Of a stretch of DNA of 64,000 nt, positions 37,660-52,000 are shown piece after piece (position 1 is the stretch's first letter; each line of letters opens with the position of its first letter). A program made the translations under genes and the position numbers. The notes under the pieces are model-generated. The model was given only the letters and a program-made list of their open reading frames with translations, was not told the origin of the DNA and made no database searches. The stretch lies in NCBI GenBank assembly GCA_900239685.1, contig OENT01000102.1, forward strand, positions 153,296-217,295, in the 5' to 3' direction. The DNA is from Rotaria macrura (taxonomy: Eukaryota; Rotifera; Eurotatoria; Philodinida; Philodinidae).

Positions 37660-40600
37660 ATGACGTCAAGAGCACGATGTTTTTTCGATATTAAAATCGA
37701 TGGAACAGAAGGTAACCTTACATCGATAGAAGAGACATGCTATTTTCATACGTTGTTTTTTTTTCTACAAACGTGATCTAGCTGGCCGTATCGTGTTTGA
37801 ATTGTACAATGATATTTGTCCGCGCACATGCGAAAATTTTCGATGCTTATGCACCGGTAATTCAGATCATTTATCGGTTTGTTTTGTTTGTTGGTATGTC
37901 AACGATGATAATTCTTTCTAGGAGAAAAAGGTCGTAGTTTAACATTGTGTAAAAAACTATCGTACAAAGGCTGTTTATTTCATCGTGTTGTGAAAAATTT
38001 TATGATACAATCCGGCGATTTTACCGAAGGTAAGTTAAAATGTTATGTTTTATGTGAGGATTTTGCCTTTGTTTTAATTTTAAATTTACTATATATGTCT
38101 ATATCTTTCTTTGGCATTGATCAGCAAGGATTGATTTTCAAGTAAACTTTCGGTTCATCTTTTCTGTGTACATACCCAAATGACGAGTGATTGGCAGGCA
38201 AAGGATAAATATGAGGCCATCACTTGGATTATATTTTATCTCTTTTAGTCGAGTGTTGATAAATAAATAATCTGTGTTAATAATAATCGAATTTTTCTGT
38301 CTATGTGGTCTTTGATTTCCAGGCAACGGCACCGGCGGTGAATCGATCTATGGTGACTCATTTGCAGGTAACTGTTCTTCTTAGTTCGTAATTGAGAGAA
38401 TCAATTGATTTATTTCAGACGAAAACTTTCAAATGAAACACGATCGACCTTATCTTCTTTCAATGGCCAATCGAGGACCGAATACAAATGGATCGCAATT
38501 TTTCATGTAAGACAAAAAAAATTCAATGATGAAATTTCTTGACATCTAAAATTGATTTTATGTGTTTTTTTAAATTTTAGAACGACAGCTGAAGCATCAC
38601 ATCTTGATGAGTAAGAATCAATTGAAAATCTTTCCTATAGAAGAACTCATTGATAGACATGAGTTTTGAACAGCTCTGATGTTTAGAATAGATTAAAACC
38701 ATACCGTTATGTTGTATCGCTTATTTTTGTATAGATGTTTCTAGCGAAAATTGAGAATAGTTCGTTCAAGAATTGTGAAGATTTTTTTCTTTTTCAAAGT
38801 ATTCTACGTTCATATCCTAGGCTGATGTTCTTTTAACGATTTGTGTTCCTTGTATCAATCTAATCTCTACAGGATAGTCTTTTTTTCACTACATCGGAAA
38901 AGGAGTCATTATTTACGAGGACAAAATTCATTTTCTTAACACGCAACTGAATATGATACTAGCTGCCATTTCAAGATGGTAGATGATGAATGAGGAAAGT
39001 TCAGCAATGCTTTACGTCAACGATAGACAATCAAGAATGACAATCACTAAACCATATCATTAAATAAAAATTGATCAACGAGTACACACACTAATAAGTA
39101 GATTGATATAATCAACTAGACATGAATGACGCATGTTTCAATGCAAATTCACACTTAGTCCTGTGTATGTCGTACAGCAAACATATTCATAAAAAAAAAC
39201 CAAACAAATAATCCTTTGTGGTATTTTATTCACTATAAAGATTTCCATCGCAAATTAAAAAACGAAAAAATATATTCGATCAGTTAAGAAGAGCATAATG
39301 CCAAAATATCTTTATGATTAAACTTTCTAGGAAACTGTTTTTCTTCTCTTTGAATAATTCATTTCCATTGATCTTTGAATATGAATTCGTGCGAAAACTA
39401 CATGAAGGAAAAAACATAATGGATTAGAAAAAATTAAGTCTCATATTACTTTAACTATTTTAAATATCTCTATTAGACTACTTTTTCTTCTTCAAAAGAC
39501 ATTCATTTAATCAACATAATAAAACATAATTAGTTACTTAGATAGATCCGAATCCGAGAATTTCATGACATGATCTATTTTCATACTCTATATCCCCGAC
39601 TGATACGAGTAACAAATTCAATATGAACTAATATGCTATTTATACAGTAGCTATTAAATTTAATGTAATCGATTAAACCGATTTTCACTTTAAACATAAA
39701 CAGCCATCTTACATTTCTTTGTGTTAGTCGATTCGTAAAGCTCACATTCAATTATTTTCAGATGATATCGTATGTTCATAGTTGTGAACGAACGTTTTTT
39801 TGTCCTTTAAAGTTTGTATTTCATCCTTCTTGTGGCCTATCCTAGTTACATTACTCTAAGCGCGATAAATAGTATCCCGATGGGGATATGTCGAGTAAGC
39901 TCTTCTTTTTTCCTTACCTCCCTTGTCTTTAATCTATAATAAAAGATAGACAAGACAACGGATAAGCTATAACACGACATTTCCGTCAGAGTATGTTTGA
40001 GTACTTATATACATGTCATTACAGAGAGTAGAGATGTGCAGGGTAAGCTTTTCTCTTACCCTGTACTCTGATAAAGGAATTTTTCTTTACCCTTTGCCCT
40101 ACCCTACCCTGCAAAAGTTTTAGATTTGTTTACCCTACCCTGCAGGGTTACACTAAGCAGGGTAGGGTAGGGTAGGACAGGGTAGGGTAACCCTGCACAT
40201 CTCTAACAGACAGTCACGAGTCATCTATTTCGATCAAAAGTCCTACAATTTTTTGTTGTTTGTACACAAGAATTAGTTTTTGCCGCACGTTTGATGCACT
40301 ATAATAAACGTGTTCGGCAAAGGGTATTGTATTTTATTTCTTACATAGAAATTAAGTCTTTTTACAGCACTAATGTTGTTGAAACTGATTGTCAAGTGAA
40401 TACTTCATGGGTCTAATGTTTCTACCGGTATAGAATATCTCTTTTAATTAATCGGGTTTACGTCATAAAGGTATTGTATATAGAAATCTGATTTTTATCG
40501 AGTTTGTGCTTCACTCTGAACAGCTTCTTTTTATTGCGCGAGTTGTTTTTCGTTTTTAACGAAGATTCTCGCGGCTTAGATTATGATTGATTGAAATCTA

Positions 40601-43600
40601 TGAGTTTGATGTCAATAGTAGAAATGATATTGATTTCTTCGCGTTGAGCGTATCTGTTAAGTAAATAGATACCTATTATTCGTTCATTTCTTTTTACTTT
40701 CGTTGCTTATGCTGTAGTAAGACTAATCGATTCTACATAAGTTAATATTCCATATAATTACATAATCAATGTAGAAGAATAGATTTACAGCTTCATAAGT
40801 TGCTTTGTTGTTATCCGGATGAATACACTTTCTATCATAACGTATGCATAATTATTCACGTTGAAGATTAACGATATTTTACATTCTTGCTTATCGTAAG
40901 AAACAATCTTGAATGATTTCCATTGAAGTATAACTGCTAATACAGTTATAAATAGATGATGTGATATTGAATGAGTTTTTTTCTGCAGAAAAAATGAAAC
41001 AATAGTTAACCTTCTTTATTATTACCATACGAATAAATAGTCAGACGATTTAATTCTATTGATTATATAAAGTTTTAGAAAATAAAAACATCAGTCTGAC
41101 CTATTTGTTCAAGCTTAGATAGAAAATCAAGCAGCTCTTAATATTAGAACAGAATGTGTTATCTTCACATCATCCAATGGTTAAATCTGCGAAGAAATAA
41201 ATTTATTGTTTGAATTTTCGTGAAATCTTCTTGTTGTCAATATCAAGGTTTGAGCATCGTAGTTACTAAGTGCGAGTTAGTTCCTCGTCGAAGATGGTAG
41301 TGCTTTTTTGGCAAGATGAAATTCAACAATTGTTTCAAGTTCTGATGACAATTATTCAATAGTTCTTTATAGTCATAGATTTATATAGTTAGAATAGAAT
41401 AATAAATTCATCTTTTGATGTTGTTCTTTGTTGATCCTTTTTTTAGTAAGCACGTTATATTTGGCCATGTTGTTTCTGGTCAATCAATAGTCGATACAAT
41501 TGAAAATCTATCTGTTGATCCAATTACGACTCGTCCATTAAAAGATGCTATTATATCTCATTGTGGTGAATTAGAACTTGTAGCAAGTAAGTAATATTCA
41601 TTAATTTTTAAAACGAATCGTTCAATTGATGATTTCTATGGTTGTTGTATGATTTTTCTATTTAGAATCTAATAAATCAAAGAAACGTAAAATTTCAACT
41701 GGAGATGAAAGTGAAAATGAATATATCAAGAAAGATAGTAATACCAATAGAGATGGTGATGAGACTAGTTCAACATCGGATAATGATGAAAAGAAAAAAC
41801 GATCGAAACATAGTAAAAAAAGCAAGAAAAAAGAAAAACATCGACGAAAAAAAGAAACAAAACGTTTAGCATCAAAATCTAATGACAATAAAAATGATAT
41901 GGATAATAATATTACTGAATCATCTAAACGTGATAGTACTGGCCATAAATCAACAGTCGATTCCGATGATGTAAATGAACAAAAACTTCCAGTACGTTCC
42001 ACAATACATGATAAAGATAATACGAACAATGATGAGACAATTAATAATGAAAGACTAACGCGGTATGCATGCAATGAATTCTTTTATTTCTATAGAAAAA
42101 ATTGTTCGATTATTATTCTACAACACCGTTCATATGTCATCCTAATTACATTGGTTTTGATGCTTGTGATTAAATTTGAGAGCGAGCTGCTCTTCAATTT
42201 TATTGGTTAATAATTTAGAGAATCGTTAAGAAAATCTGATAACATCACATATATGAAAACCAAAGGTATGTGATGCATCAGTAAATGAAATCATCGAATT
42301 AATTTTATCGTCTATTGAAATTAACATTTGGTATAGTAATTATAGATATATATGCTTATTAACGAATCGTAATAGCATTAATTGTTCTCTCATCTGCAAA
42401 AGTACAGTTAACGAAACAGTGTTTATTCGAGACGTAAGATAGTATGAACAAAATCTACAAATGTATCTCATTGGTCATCCATAGAAATCGTTTTCTTTTG
42501 TGCTTGATGTATTGATTTTATTTTCTACTAGCACAATATCGTTTACTATGTCGCAATTCATGTATAAACGTTAAAAGAAAGCTCGAGGCTAATAAAAAAT
42601 ATAAACAAAGTACTTTCTGCCAGGGAAAAAATTGCCTTCAAATTGGAGCGTATATTTGAAAATCGGTACTATTCGCTTGAAAGCAAAAAATATCTTTCAA
42701 ATAATACTATATAGCAAAGAAGTTCTCTCGAGTAAAATCCAAGATTGTTTTTCGACAATAACTCGTAAGTACATGAGATTCTATTTAAAATATTTAGCCC
42801 GTACATGAAATCATAGAATGATTAGATTCCTTGAGAGTTGACACGGCTTATATAATCTCGTGCAGTTTTACATCAAAATAGCTAAAATAAATAGTAGTTG
42901 TTAATTCAACTTCGTATCAAATTTCAATTACTATTGTATATGACACTTGCTTAAGTAATTTTAATTGTTCACAGAAATACACTATGAAATCTTGCTGGAA
43001 GCAAATCTGTAGGCATATATTTGAAATATATATATATATAGATCGAATATGGTTAAACATAGTCTTTAAACGTTCTTTCAAAGAATGGATACTTAGAAAA
43101 AAGGATACTTGCTCGTAGTAAATCTATTTTATCAGATCAAAAGAAAACCGATCATCTGCGATGAATATTCGTAGATTTGATGTTACACATATGATTAAAT
43201 ACATTTAAGTTTGACAAAAATAAAACTATAGTCATGCGTGTTCTCGTTTCTTACTAAGATTTTTTTATCTGCAATTCATTCATGATCTCCAGAAAGATAT
43301 CCCATGGTTTATATGTATTTTAACGTGTTTATATAGACGAAAAAAATAGTCCAAAATTGTAATGATGCATCTTTTAAAGAGAAAAATCATTTTGAGGAAA
43401 ATTTACATTGTATATGTATATGTTGTGATTTGTCATACTTAAATTGAATATGAATAGTAGAATAAAATAGCATTCTGGTTCAACAAATCAGAATAAATTC
43501 GAACTTCTTGTTGACATATAGACCAATATCAAAAGTTCGAATGCAGAAAAATTCACGAACTTCTAAATGTTTGAGGGACAGATTTACATTAACGAGAAAA

Positions 43601-46600
43601 CACTTAAGGAATTCTATATAAACATCAGTGAATGAGACAAAACAATGATTCTCTACAAAAATTATATATGTTCTAACTATCGAAGAATTTTCGTGGCTAA
43701 TACATATTCTAGGTAAATATTAAGCAGATCATTGATTGTAGAAATCCTTGACACATCAAATATTATACAGTATTATTCTCTAGTATTCTGTACGATTCCA
43801 AAAGATGATGCCATTTATATTCTGAAAAAGTCACCGAAAATCTAAGATATTTAGAATTAATGATGTGATTATTTCACTTTTCTTTTCAGCACAAATAGTT
43901 ATCGTTCAGCGACAAAAGTTGATTCGAATGGTCGTCCAGTGAAAGGCCGCGGTACTATGGTAGGATTCATTTGTTTGTGCTTTCATATTTTATTTTTTAA
44001 TATTTTTCCAGAGATACACTGGAAAAAGTCGTTCTCGATCACGTACACCACCTCATTGGCGCTCAGCAGCTGAGGAACGAAAACGCTTCGTTGAAATGAA
44101 TGAATCAAGAAAACAGTCATCTGTTGAACAAACGAATACAAATGAAACTTCAGATACTCAAATGCAAACATCTGAACAATCGAATACACGTGAAAATTCA
44201 AAACGTCATCGTTCGTATTTAAAAAATGGTGACGTAAGTGAGGAACAGGAAAATGTAACAATCAATAATGATGAACAATTATCGAAAGATTCAAATAAGC
44301 GTCCACGGCATCATGATAAACGTCGAGATGATGTTGATGATGATAATGATGAACAACTTCAACAACAACCAACTATACAAAGCAGTATTGTTCGAGCTGA
44401 ACCTAAAGAACGTGAACAACGACGTTCATCACCAGCACGACAACGACGTGAGCATCGTAACGAATCAAAACATCATCGATCAACACATAAGAACCAGGAT
44501 GAGAACGATAAGCATGGTCAGTATCTAGAATAGTTTTTTGGTTACATTTTTTTATCACTATACATTATAACTTATTACTTCAATCTTTAGTTCAAAATAA
44601 TTCTTCGCCTGTTTGTTCGCGACGTGATCATGATGAATCTCATACGAGTCGCCGTCGTCGTTCTCCTACACCTCCTCATCCTCCTCCACCTCCAGCACTA
44701 CCACCATCATCATCATTGAACACAAAATCACATTTTAATGATAATAAAAATGAATCTTTTGATGATATAACAGTAGTATCATCAAAAACTGATCAACAAG
44801 ACGAGATAACGAATGTTCCACCGCCATTACAATCCAATTCATTATCGTCACCACCCAAATCATCGTCCGGAAAACGACGTAATCGTTGGGATAATATAGA
44901 AGATCTTAATGAACAACAATCGTCATCGTCAATAGCAACAACAACAACAACAACGCAGAATACTAGTCTTGAAGATGAATTATGTATGATTGCACAAACA
45001 AGTACAGTTGAAAATGAATCCATAACACAATCGAATGACATTCCACAACAATCAATAGTACAAGAAACAGAAATCAATTTTAGTAAATCTAAATGGGATG
45101 ATGATGATGATGTTGATGATAATGAAATTTCGACTGATTCAGTCAAACAAAATCAAAATCAATCAGAACCGTAAGTGAAATTGTAAGATTTATTTATGTT
45201 AAAAAAAGTATAGTATCTTCGAGATTTCAATTCAAACATAAACCATATATCTACTGTTACTAATTATGGGTAGTTTACTTTATTTTCCGTATTCCAATAA
45301 ATTTCATCAACATCATTCGACTTATTTCTCTCGAAGTAGCATTTGCATGTGGTTCATTCAGGAAAAACAAGATGTTATTGATATAGTACGCCTTCTCTTA
45401 TATAAAAACCATTAAAAGTCGATGGCAAACGTTCGTTTCTATTTCTCTGTCGCATGTAGCCCGTCGTTTGCGCAAACGTAGAAAAAAATGTCAATTGATT
45501 TTTTTTTAAAAAGTACTTAACGTTGATACATTCTGTTTCGATACGACCCACAGCTTTTTTCCGTACAAAGATATATATATATATATATCACATTATTAAG
45601 GTGTGTAAATCATAGAATCGATCAATGTTTCTAAGTTTGTCGTGCTTGATGTGACCAAGATATAGTTGTCTATTGTTCAGCATCAAGAAATATTGACCTA
45701 CTTTCGCTAATATATTTCTCTAAGAACTATGGTGTAATTTAGAAACGAAAACATTTATAGAGCAAGAGTTTATTATAGACAATTTGCGACTACCATCTGT
45801 CGCTTTTCGTTCTGATCTATATCTACCATCTTTGAGAATATTTATTTTTATTTTTGTGCTTCGTCTTGAAAATAGAGCAGTTTTTATTTTATTTATCTCA
45901 TTCGTTTTTTTAAATAGTTCACCAAAAGAAAAAATATCAAGTCCAATAGTAAATAATTGTGTTGAAACTACTTCGAACATTGAAAAATCAGATGAAAATC
46001 GTCCATCATCATCATCGGCGCCAACAGATAAAACAACATCACAAACTGAACCATCAAGTCATAGTAGAAAAGAAAAAGATTCTTCAAATCGAGAACGTCG
46101 ACAACGACAGACATCGAGTCGTGAACGGGAACGGGAACGTGAACGGGATCGTGATCGTGATCGAGAACGTGATCGAGATCGAGAACGTGGTCGAGATCGG
46201 GAACGTGATCGTCATCGTCGCTCATCTAGCCGTGATCGAAATCATAATTATTCATTGTCACAGAGTCGTTATCGTGGTTATGGTGAACGAGATGATTATT
46301 ATCGTCGACGAAATTGTGATGATCGATATGGTTCTAGTAATCGGCGACGATACTCACCACCAGCATCATCACGAAATCGATACTTTGATCGCAGCGATCG
46401 ATATAGAGGTTTAAACAATATTTCAACTAAAATTCTTATTTTGTTATGTCTTTATTCTAGGTCGTGATCGTGATTTTTATGATAGAGATCGCCGACGAAA
46501 TGATGAACGTGATCGCCACCGCTCATCTCGTGATAAAAATACTCGTCCATCTGAATTAAAATCAGCTAATCGTCCAAAAGATCGTAAACGATCATCGAGT

Positions 46601-48843
46601 TCATCATCAAAATCGAGTTCTTCATCGGGTTCATCATCACGCTCATCATCATCGTCATCGTCGACGTCATCAAACTCTTCGTCATCATCATCTTCAGGTT
46701 CATCATCGAGTAGTTCAAATGCAGTGTAAGTAATTCGTTGCTCAATTTTTAGTTTGAATTTTTTTTCAATTTTTCATCATTTGCCACTTGTAGAGCATCG
46801 GCATCAGCTGGAAATGAACGTGTCTCTACTCCACCATCACGAAAACGTGTACCAACACCACCGAATCCTGACGATGAGCATGTTTTTGTATCTTTACAAC
46901 CTGTCAAACCACGTGAACCACCCGAAAGAAAACAGATTAAAATTGAATTAGCCAAAACTGTACCTTTACCACCATCAACATCACCAGGTAAAATTCATGA
47001 TTCGTACTTTTCGTTTGGATAGATAATTTAGATACTATTTTTCTTTTGATTTGTTAATAGCTCGACCATCACCACCGCCGCCTCCACCACTCTATGATCC
47101 TGAAGATGATGAAGAATCGTCAAATACAGCAACACATTTACAAGAGCGCATCGGTGAACATGAAGATATGGAACTTGATGATCTTGATGAACAACATCCA
47201 ACATCAACGGATGCATTAACGTCATCTACAACTTTCATTGAAGAACAAACAATACAAACAACAACAACATCTACAGCACCAACACCGCCGCCACTCCCTG
47301 TATCATCAGTTTCTTCGCTTTATGGTGACATAGATCAAGAAGACACAAGTATTCCAACAGAAAGTAATCAAGTAAGTTATTATTTTCTACTAACTATTTT
47401 TTCAGCATCCTTGTTTTCTTGGAACAGACCTTAGAGGTCAATGAGTTTGACTTTGTTACTAGTAAGGTCTAAGATGTATGGTTACATCATTTGAGCAATC
47501 GAAAACTACGAAGGCCAGACTTTTTTCACGAAATCTTTCTAAGAACTTCGAGTATGCCCAAATGTTTGTTCCTTTTCTCAAAATAAAGATATCAAAAATT
47601 ATATCAAGTAGTAAATTGATTATCATAGGCATCATTGAATCAGTATAAACAGCATGTATTTCTCAGAAGATAATCAATAGCAGTTGTTCTCATTCTCATT
47701 GTACATGGACGTTACTTGCTATGGTATTAAAAGGAATGATGTAATATAGTTGACATTTGTATTGTGACGGCTTGTGGCATTTGTAAGTAACCTTAGATTT
47801 ATTAGATTCTTGTTTTTTTTTCTCTTTAACGATATTTTTGCAACATCTCTGTGAATGATAAAGGGAAGTGTTAAGGTTGTAATTGTTTATTACTTATCCT
47901 AAGAAAGATACATGACTTAACATATAAAGTGACGCTTACTATACCGTGCACGTTTCATGTGGCTGATGAACATGTAATTTTCGCTTCCTAAATTTTTTTT
48001 CTTCTTTTCATTCGGAAAATAATATTTACCAGTAGAAAGAAAACTCGATTGATATTCATACTCGTATTGCTATGACAAAAAAGACGTCTTGTATTACTCA
48101 GTAGTCGATGTGGTTTCACGTAGATTCATTGGTATTTTTTGACGATCATGGTTAGATTATCTGCTATAAAACATACGAAGCAGTGAACCATAAGCAATTT
48201 AGGGATATTCTTTTTTAAAACATAGAAATAAGTGTAATAGATAGTTTCTTTGATAATTTTTTATTTATAAACGTCTTCTAACTAAAGATATTCCATGTGA
48301 CTTATCTTGTATTAACTAGTATAATGAAGTATAAGAATATATTAAAATCTTACATACCAGTTTAAAAGAGACTACATTGACAAGTGTTCATGTTTTATTC
48401 TACAAATTCTTGCAAAACTATCTTTTAGGAACAAATTAATGATACTGCTACGATACCAACAATAGTACCTTCAACGGTTGAAACTATTGTCGAAGAAAAA
48501 TCATCAAAACATCGATCAGGCACGATTAGAATACTAAAAATATCTAATCATATATTTTCTTGTTATTCATCTATTAAGCATCTAAGTCATCTACTTCAAG
48601 TTCATCATCTGATAGTGGTTCGACTAGTTCAACATCATCTTCATCTCAATCATCATCATCGTCGTCATCATCACGTTCATCATCATCTGATTCACGTAAA
48701 AAACGAGAATTATCATCACAGTAATAATCATATCAAATTTTTGTTGTTCTTCATGAATGTATGTCTAATATTTTAGTCATCATCATCATCATCAAAATGG
48801 TAACCATAGTTCAAATTCCAAATATAAATCACGACGTCATTAA
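37660..48843 (+). CDS. NKTR/PPIG-type SR-rich nuclear cyclophilin
   Basis: Eighteen exons (37660-37711, 37782-37856, 37922-38029, 38323-38367, 38419-38506, 38581-38610, 41447-41586, 41666-42062, 43890-43959, 44012-44516, 44591-45170, 45918-46408, 46461-46725, 46794-46987, 47061-47371, 48429-48519, 48579-48720, 48777-48843) give about 1216 residues. Residues 1-180 are a cyclophilin-type peptidyl-prolyl isomerase with catalytic [15 protein letters not shown] and NGSQFFI. The CypA Trp121 position is His (ASHLDDKHVIFG), as in NKTR and PPIG. After a Lys-rich segment comes GRGTMRY with [12 protein letters not shown], the conserved NKTR/PPIG motif. Then follow long Arg-Glu/Arg-Asp runs (about 46110-46230), Ser-rich tracts and a Pro-rich stretch. 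Such proteins act in nuclear speckles on SR splicing factors. The sixth intron is 2.8 kb and holds a transposon; the sixteenth appears to be GC-AG. Confidence 0.93.
40029..40205. mobile_element. 177-bp hAT-like MITE with telomere-like pentamers
   Basis: The left end TAGAGATGTGCAGGGT (40029-40044) is matched exactly by the inverse at 40190-40205. Flanking octamers ACAGAGAG (40021-40028) and ACAGACAG (40206-40213) differ at one base, as expected of an aged 8-bp target duplication. Inside, ACCCT runs on the left arm and AGGGT runs on the right arm pair with each other, so the whole element can fold as one long hairpin. The terminus fits hAT-type ends. It lies in the largest cyclophilin intron. 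Confidence 0.88.
45571..45588. repeat. (AT)n microsatellite
   Basis: Nine AT units in the eleventh intron of the SR cyclophilin gene. Confidence 0.85.
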
Positions 48844-49039
48844 ATTCTTTTTCTTCTCTACGCTGTCTCTCTCTTTTGTTACACACAGACATTCATGTGT
48901 ATGTTTTCTTTTTCTTTTTTTTCCATTTGTTCACTATTCTTCAACTTATTCTTTTCTTTCTTTTTTACCTAGTCTAACTTCTTCCTTTGTTTGTGTGTAA
49001 ACACATAAAAAAAAAGCAAAATAAATGATGGATGTTTGT

Positions 49040-49061
49040 TCTTTTTCTTTTTCTTTTCCAG
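49040..49061 (+). promoter_or_regulatory. 3' splice acceptor upstream of the Rag GTPase start
   Basis: A strong pyrimidine tract ends in CCAG (AG at 49060-49061), 34 nt before the Rag ATG and about 215 bp after the stop of the preceding same-strand gene. So short a gap leaves little room for a separate promoter plus 5' exon. The site therefore looks like a trans-splice acceptor. Confidence 0.5.
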
Positions 49062-49095
49062 ATTTTCATACCTATAGACATATTTGTATACATAT

Positions 49096-52000
49096 ATGAT
49101 TGATCCAACAACACCGACAACATCAATAAATGATACAGGTGGCGGTAAGGATGGTGGTGGTGTTAACATCAATACTAGTAATACGTCATCAAATAAAGCT
49201 ATGAATCCATTTATACGTCCAAGAATATTATTAACCGGTTTACGTCGTTCAGGTAAAACATCAATACAACGTGTTATATTCACAAAAATGCAACCATCAC
49301 AAACACAATTTCTTGAATCAACACCACAGTTGACATTGAATCAATTTTCATGTGGATCATTTATTAATTTTCAAGTACAAGAATTACCCGGTCAGTTACC
49401 ACTATTTTCATCTGGACTCAATAGTGGAAGTGGAGGCAATCATGTTCAAGCGTCATCATACGACGATGATTCAATGGCAAATGTCATTGGTGGCAATTAT
49501 GATTTAGAACGTTTATTAAACCGTTGTAATGCTGTTGTATATATAATTGATGCTCAGGATGATTATACAGAATCAATATCACGTCTTAATACAATTATAC
49601 AAAAAGGTAGACGAATTAATCCTCGGATACGATATGAAATATTCATACATAAAGTTGATCAACTATCTGAAGAAGCTAAAATTGAAGCGCAACGAGATAT
49701 TCACAATCAGGTAGGAATATGTGTACATGAATTTTTAAAACGAAAACTCCTAGTTATTTTTCAAGTTGTATGACGGAGCAATACTTGCTATTTATTTATT
49801 TATTTATTTATTTTAAGAAATTTAGCATCGGCAAGGAGAGTCATTCAATTCTGTCTATTGTCAGAATTTGAAGAAATTCGAGGAAAGATTTTTGTGAGAA
49901 TCATCTAACTGTTGAAACGTCTATCTTTAGTTGAAGAAACTATTCGCAATATTTCAGAGATCAAGATACATCTTGCTCTTCCTATTGAAATCGATGTGTC
50001 TTGGAGTTTACACAGTTTTTTTCATTGATTTTTATCTCTCTGTCTCTTCTTCGATTCTTATTTCACAATCAATCCGTTTAGCTCTGTTTGAATGAGAACT
50101 TATCCTCAAAAAACTTTGACATAGAATCAAAATTTGTAGTTCGAATGTTTCTGTTTAGGATTTCATATAACTGTAAGAGTTTTCCAATAAGCTCTCATTA
50201 GAAGAATAGCTTGAAACGAAATGTATTTTAAAACAATAGACGTAGTGAAAATCAATATCAATTTAATTGTCTTGCTTAATTAGTTGTTTGATAATTAAGA
50301 TTTATCAAAATGCATCAAGATTTTTTAGTTTTTGAATAATGATAGTGAAAACTGAACGTGTGTCCATATACAAAATCATACTTATTAATCTTGCATGTTC
50401 TTGTAAATCGGATCTATGTCTATTGCTTATTGTTCAATGATGAGTACGGATTTTCGAACACGACGACAATGAGCATGCGACAAGAACAAACATATCATAG
50501 TAGACATATAATTGAGTCAATGTGATCATGAACTTTTCTTCGTCTATACCGACGTCAAGATATGGAGTTCCTTATCAGAGAGAAAACATCTTTCATCCAT
50601 GTTCAATAGTAGAATTTATAGTTGAAATTCGAATGTTAATACCATCTGCGTAGCATGATGGCTGTTCATATATTGGTGAATAAACAAGGACTTTGGACAT
50701 TAAAATCAAATCATCACTTTTGTTTTACAATTATTGGAATACAGTCTCTTGAATTCCAGTAACTTCATCATGTGTCATAAAATAACACTACAAGAAAACT
50801 GGTTCTACCAGTCAAAAATTTCTTACAGACAAATCATGAACGGTTGTTAATCTCTTATCATCTGTCTACGAGTATCCTGATGATATACATCGTTGTTTAC
50901 AAATAGCTTTATCTTTCTAAGAGATTCAAACGCTTTGTTTAAGGTCATTTTATCTATCTAGAGAAATAGTTAGTAATGATTTTACACAACGTATTAGTCT
51001 ATTGAATCTGCCAGTACTCGTACACCTGTACTGTGAGAAAGGATTATTTACCTCTCTCTGAACAGTAGACATGAAAATAGGCACTTGAAATTTCAATCTA
51101 TCTTTAGGTACGTGACCGTTTTGCTGATCCTATTACTGGAATTGATTCCTGGTCACCAACATCCCACATGTCTAGCTTGAATTCTTCTGAAATTCTAATC
51201 AATTTTCATTTAACATCCATATTTGATCATTCAATATTTGAAGCATTTTCAAAAGTAATACAAAAATTAATCCCACAATTCGCCCATTTAGAACGTTTGC
51301 TCAATTATTTATTATCAACGTCGAATATTGAACAAGCATTTCTTTTCGATGTTCAAACTAAAATAAGTATTGCAACGGATTCATCTCCTACTGATATGCA
51401 AGTAAGTGATTTGATATTCATAGAAAAATCAACTTGTATATATCATTCTGTATTTTTAAAGATGTATGAATTATGCTGTGACATGATTGATCTACTAATC
51501 AATATGAGTGAAATCTATGGACAACCAAGTGAAGATAATATTCGAAGGATAGTTGATGGCGACGATGATGATGACGATGATGAATATGTTAATGATGAAC
51601 TTGAATATCCTCATGATGATAATCATGAACAACAAGAATGGAATCTTGTATCTCAAAATGATGATTATAACGAGAATAATCTTCAAACAAATGGTTCAAG
51701 AAAAAGTTCATTTTTAAATAGTACGTAAATGAAATTGTCAAAACAAAGAGAAGAGATATAATACATGTTCAGTTGAAAAACCATTGAAGAATTTATTTTT
51801 TCAACAACAACGTCTGAGAAAGTAAAACTTGGTGTTATTAATGAGTTGAGGATTTATTCGATATGTTTTCTTGAATTACAAACTAAAATTTAAAGGCGTC
51901 GTTGTTTTTTTTTCCATAGATAAATGAAATCTCAGGTTTTATATTTTACAACTTCGTATCTAAAAAAAACACTTAGTTCAAATAGTATGATTTGTATTTT

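Noticed and set aside
45959-46414. Long frames in other phases over the Arg-Glu/Arg-Asp tract (also minus 45968-46225)
   Set aside because: These are shadows created by the repetitive codons of the SR cyclophilin exon 45918-46408.
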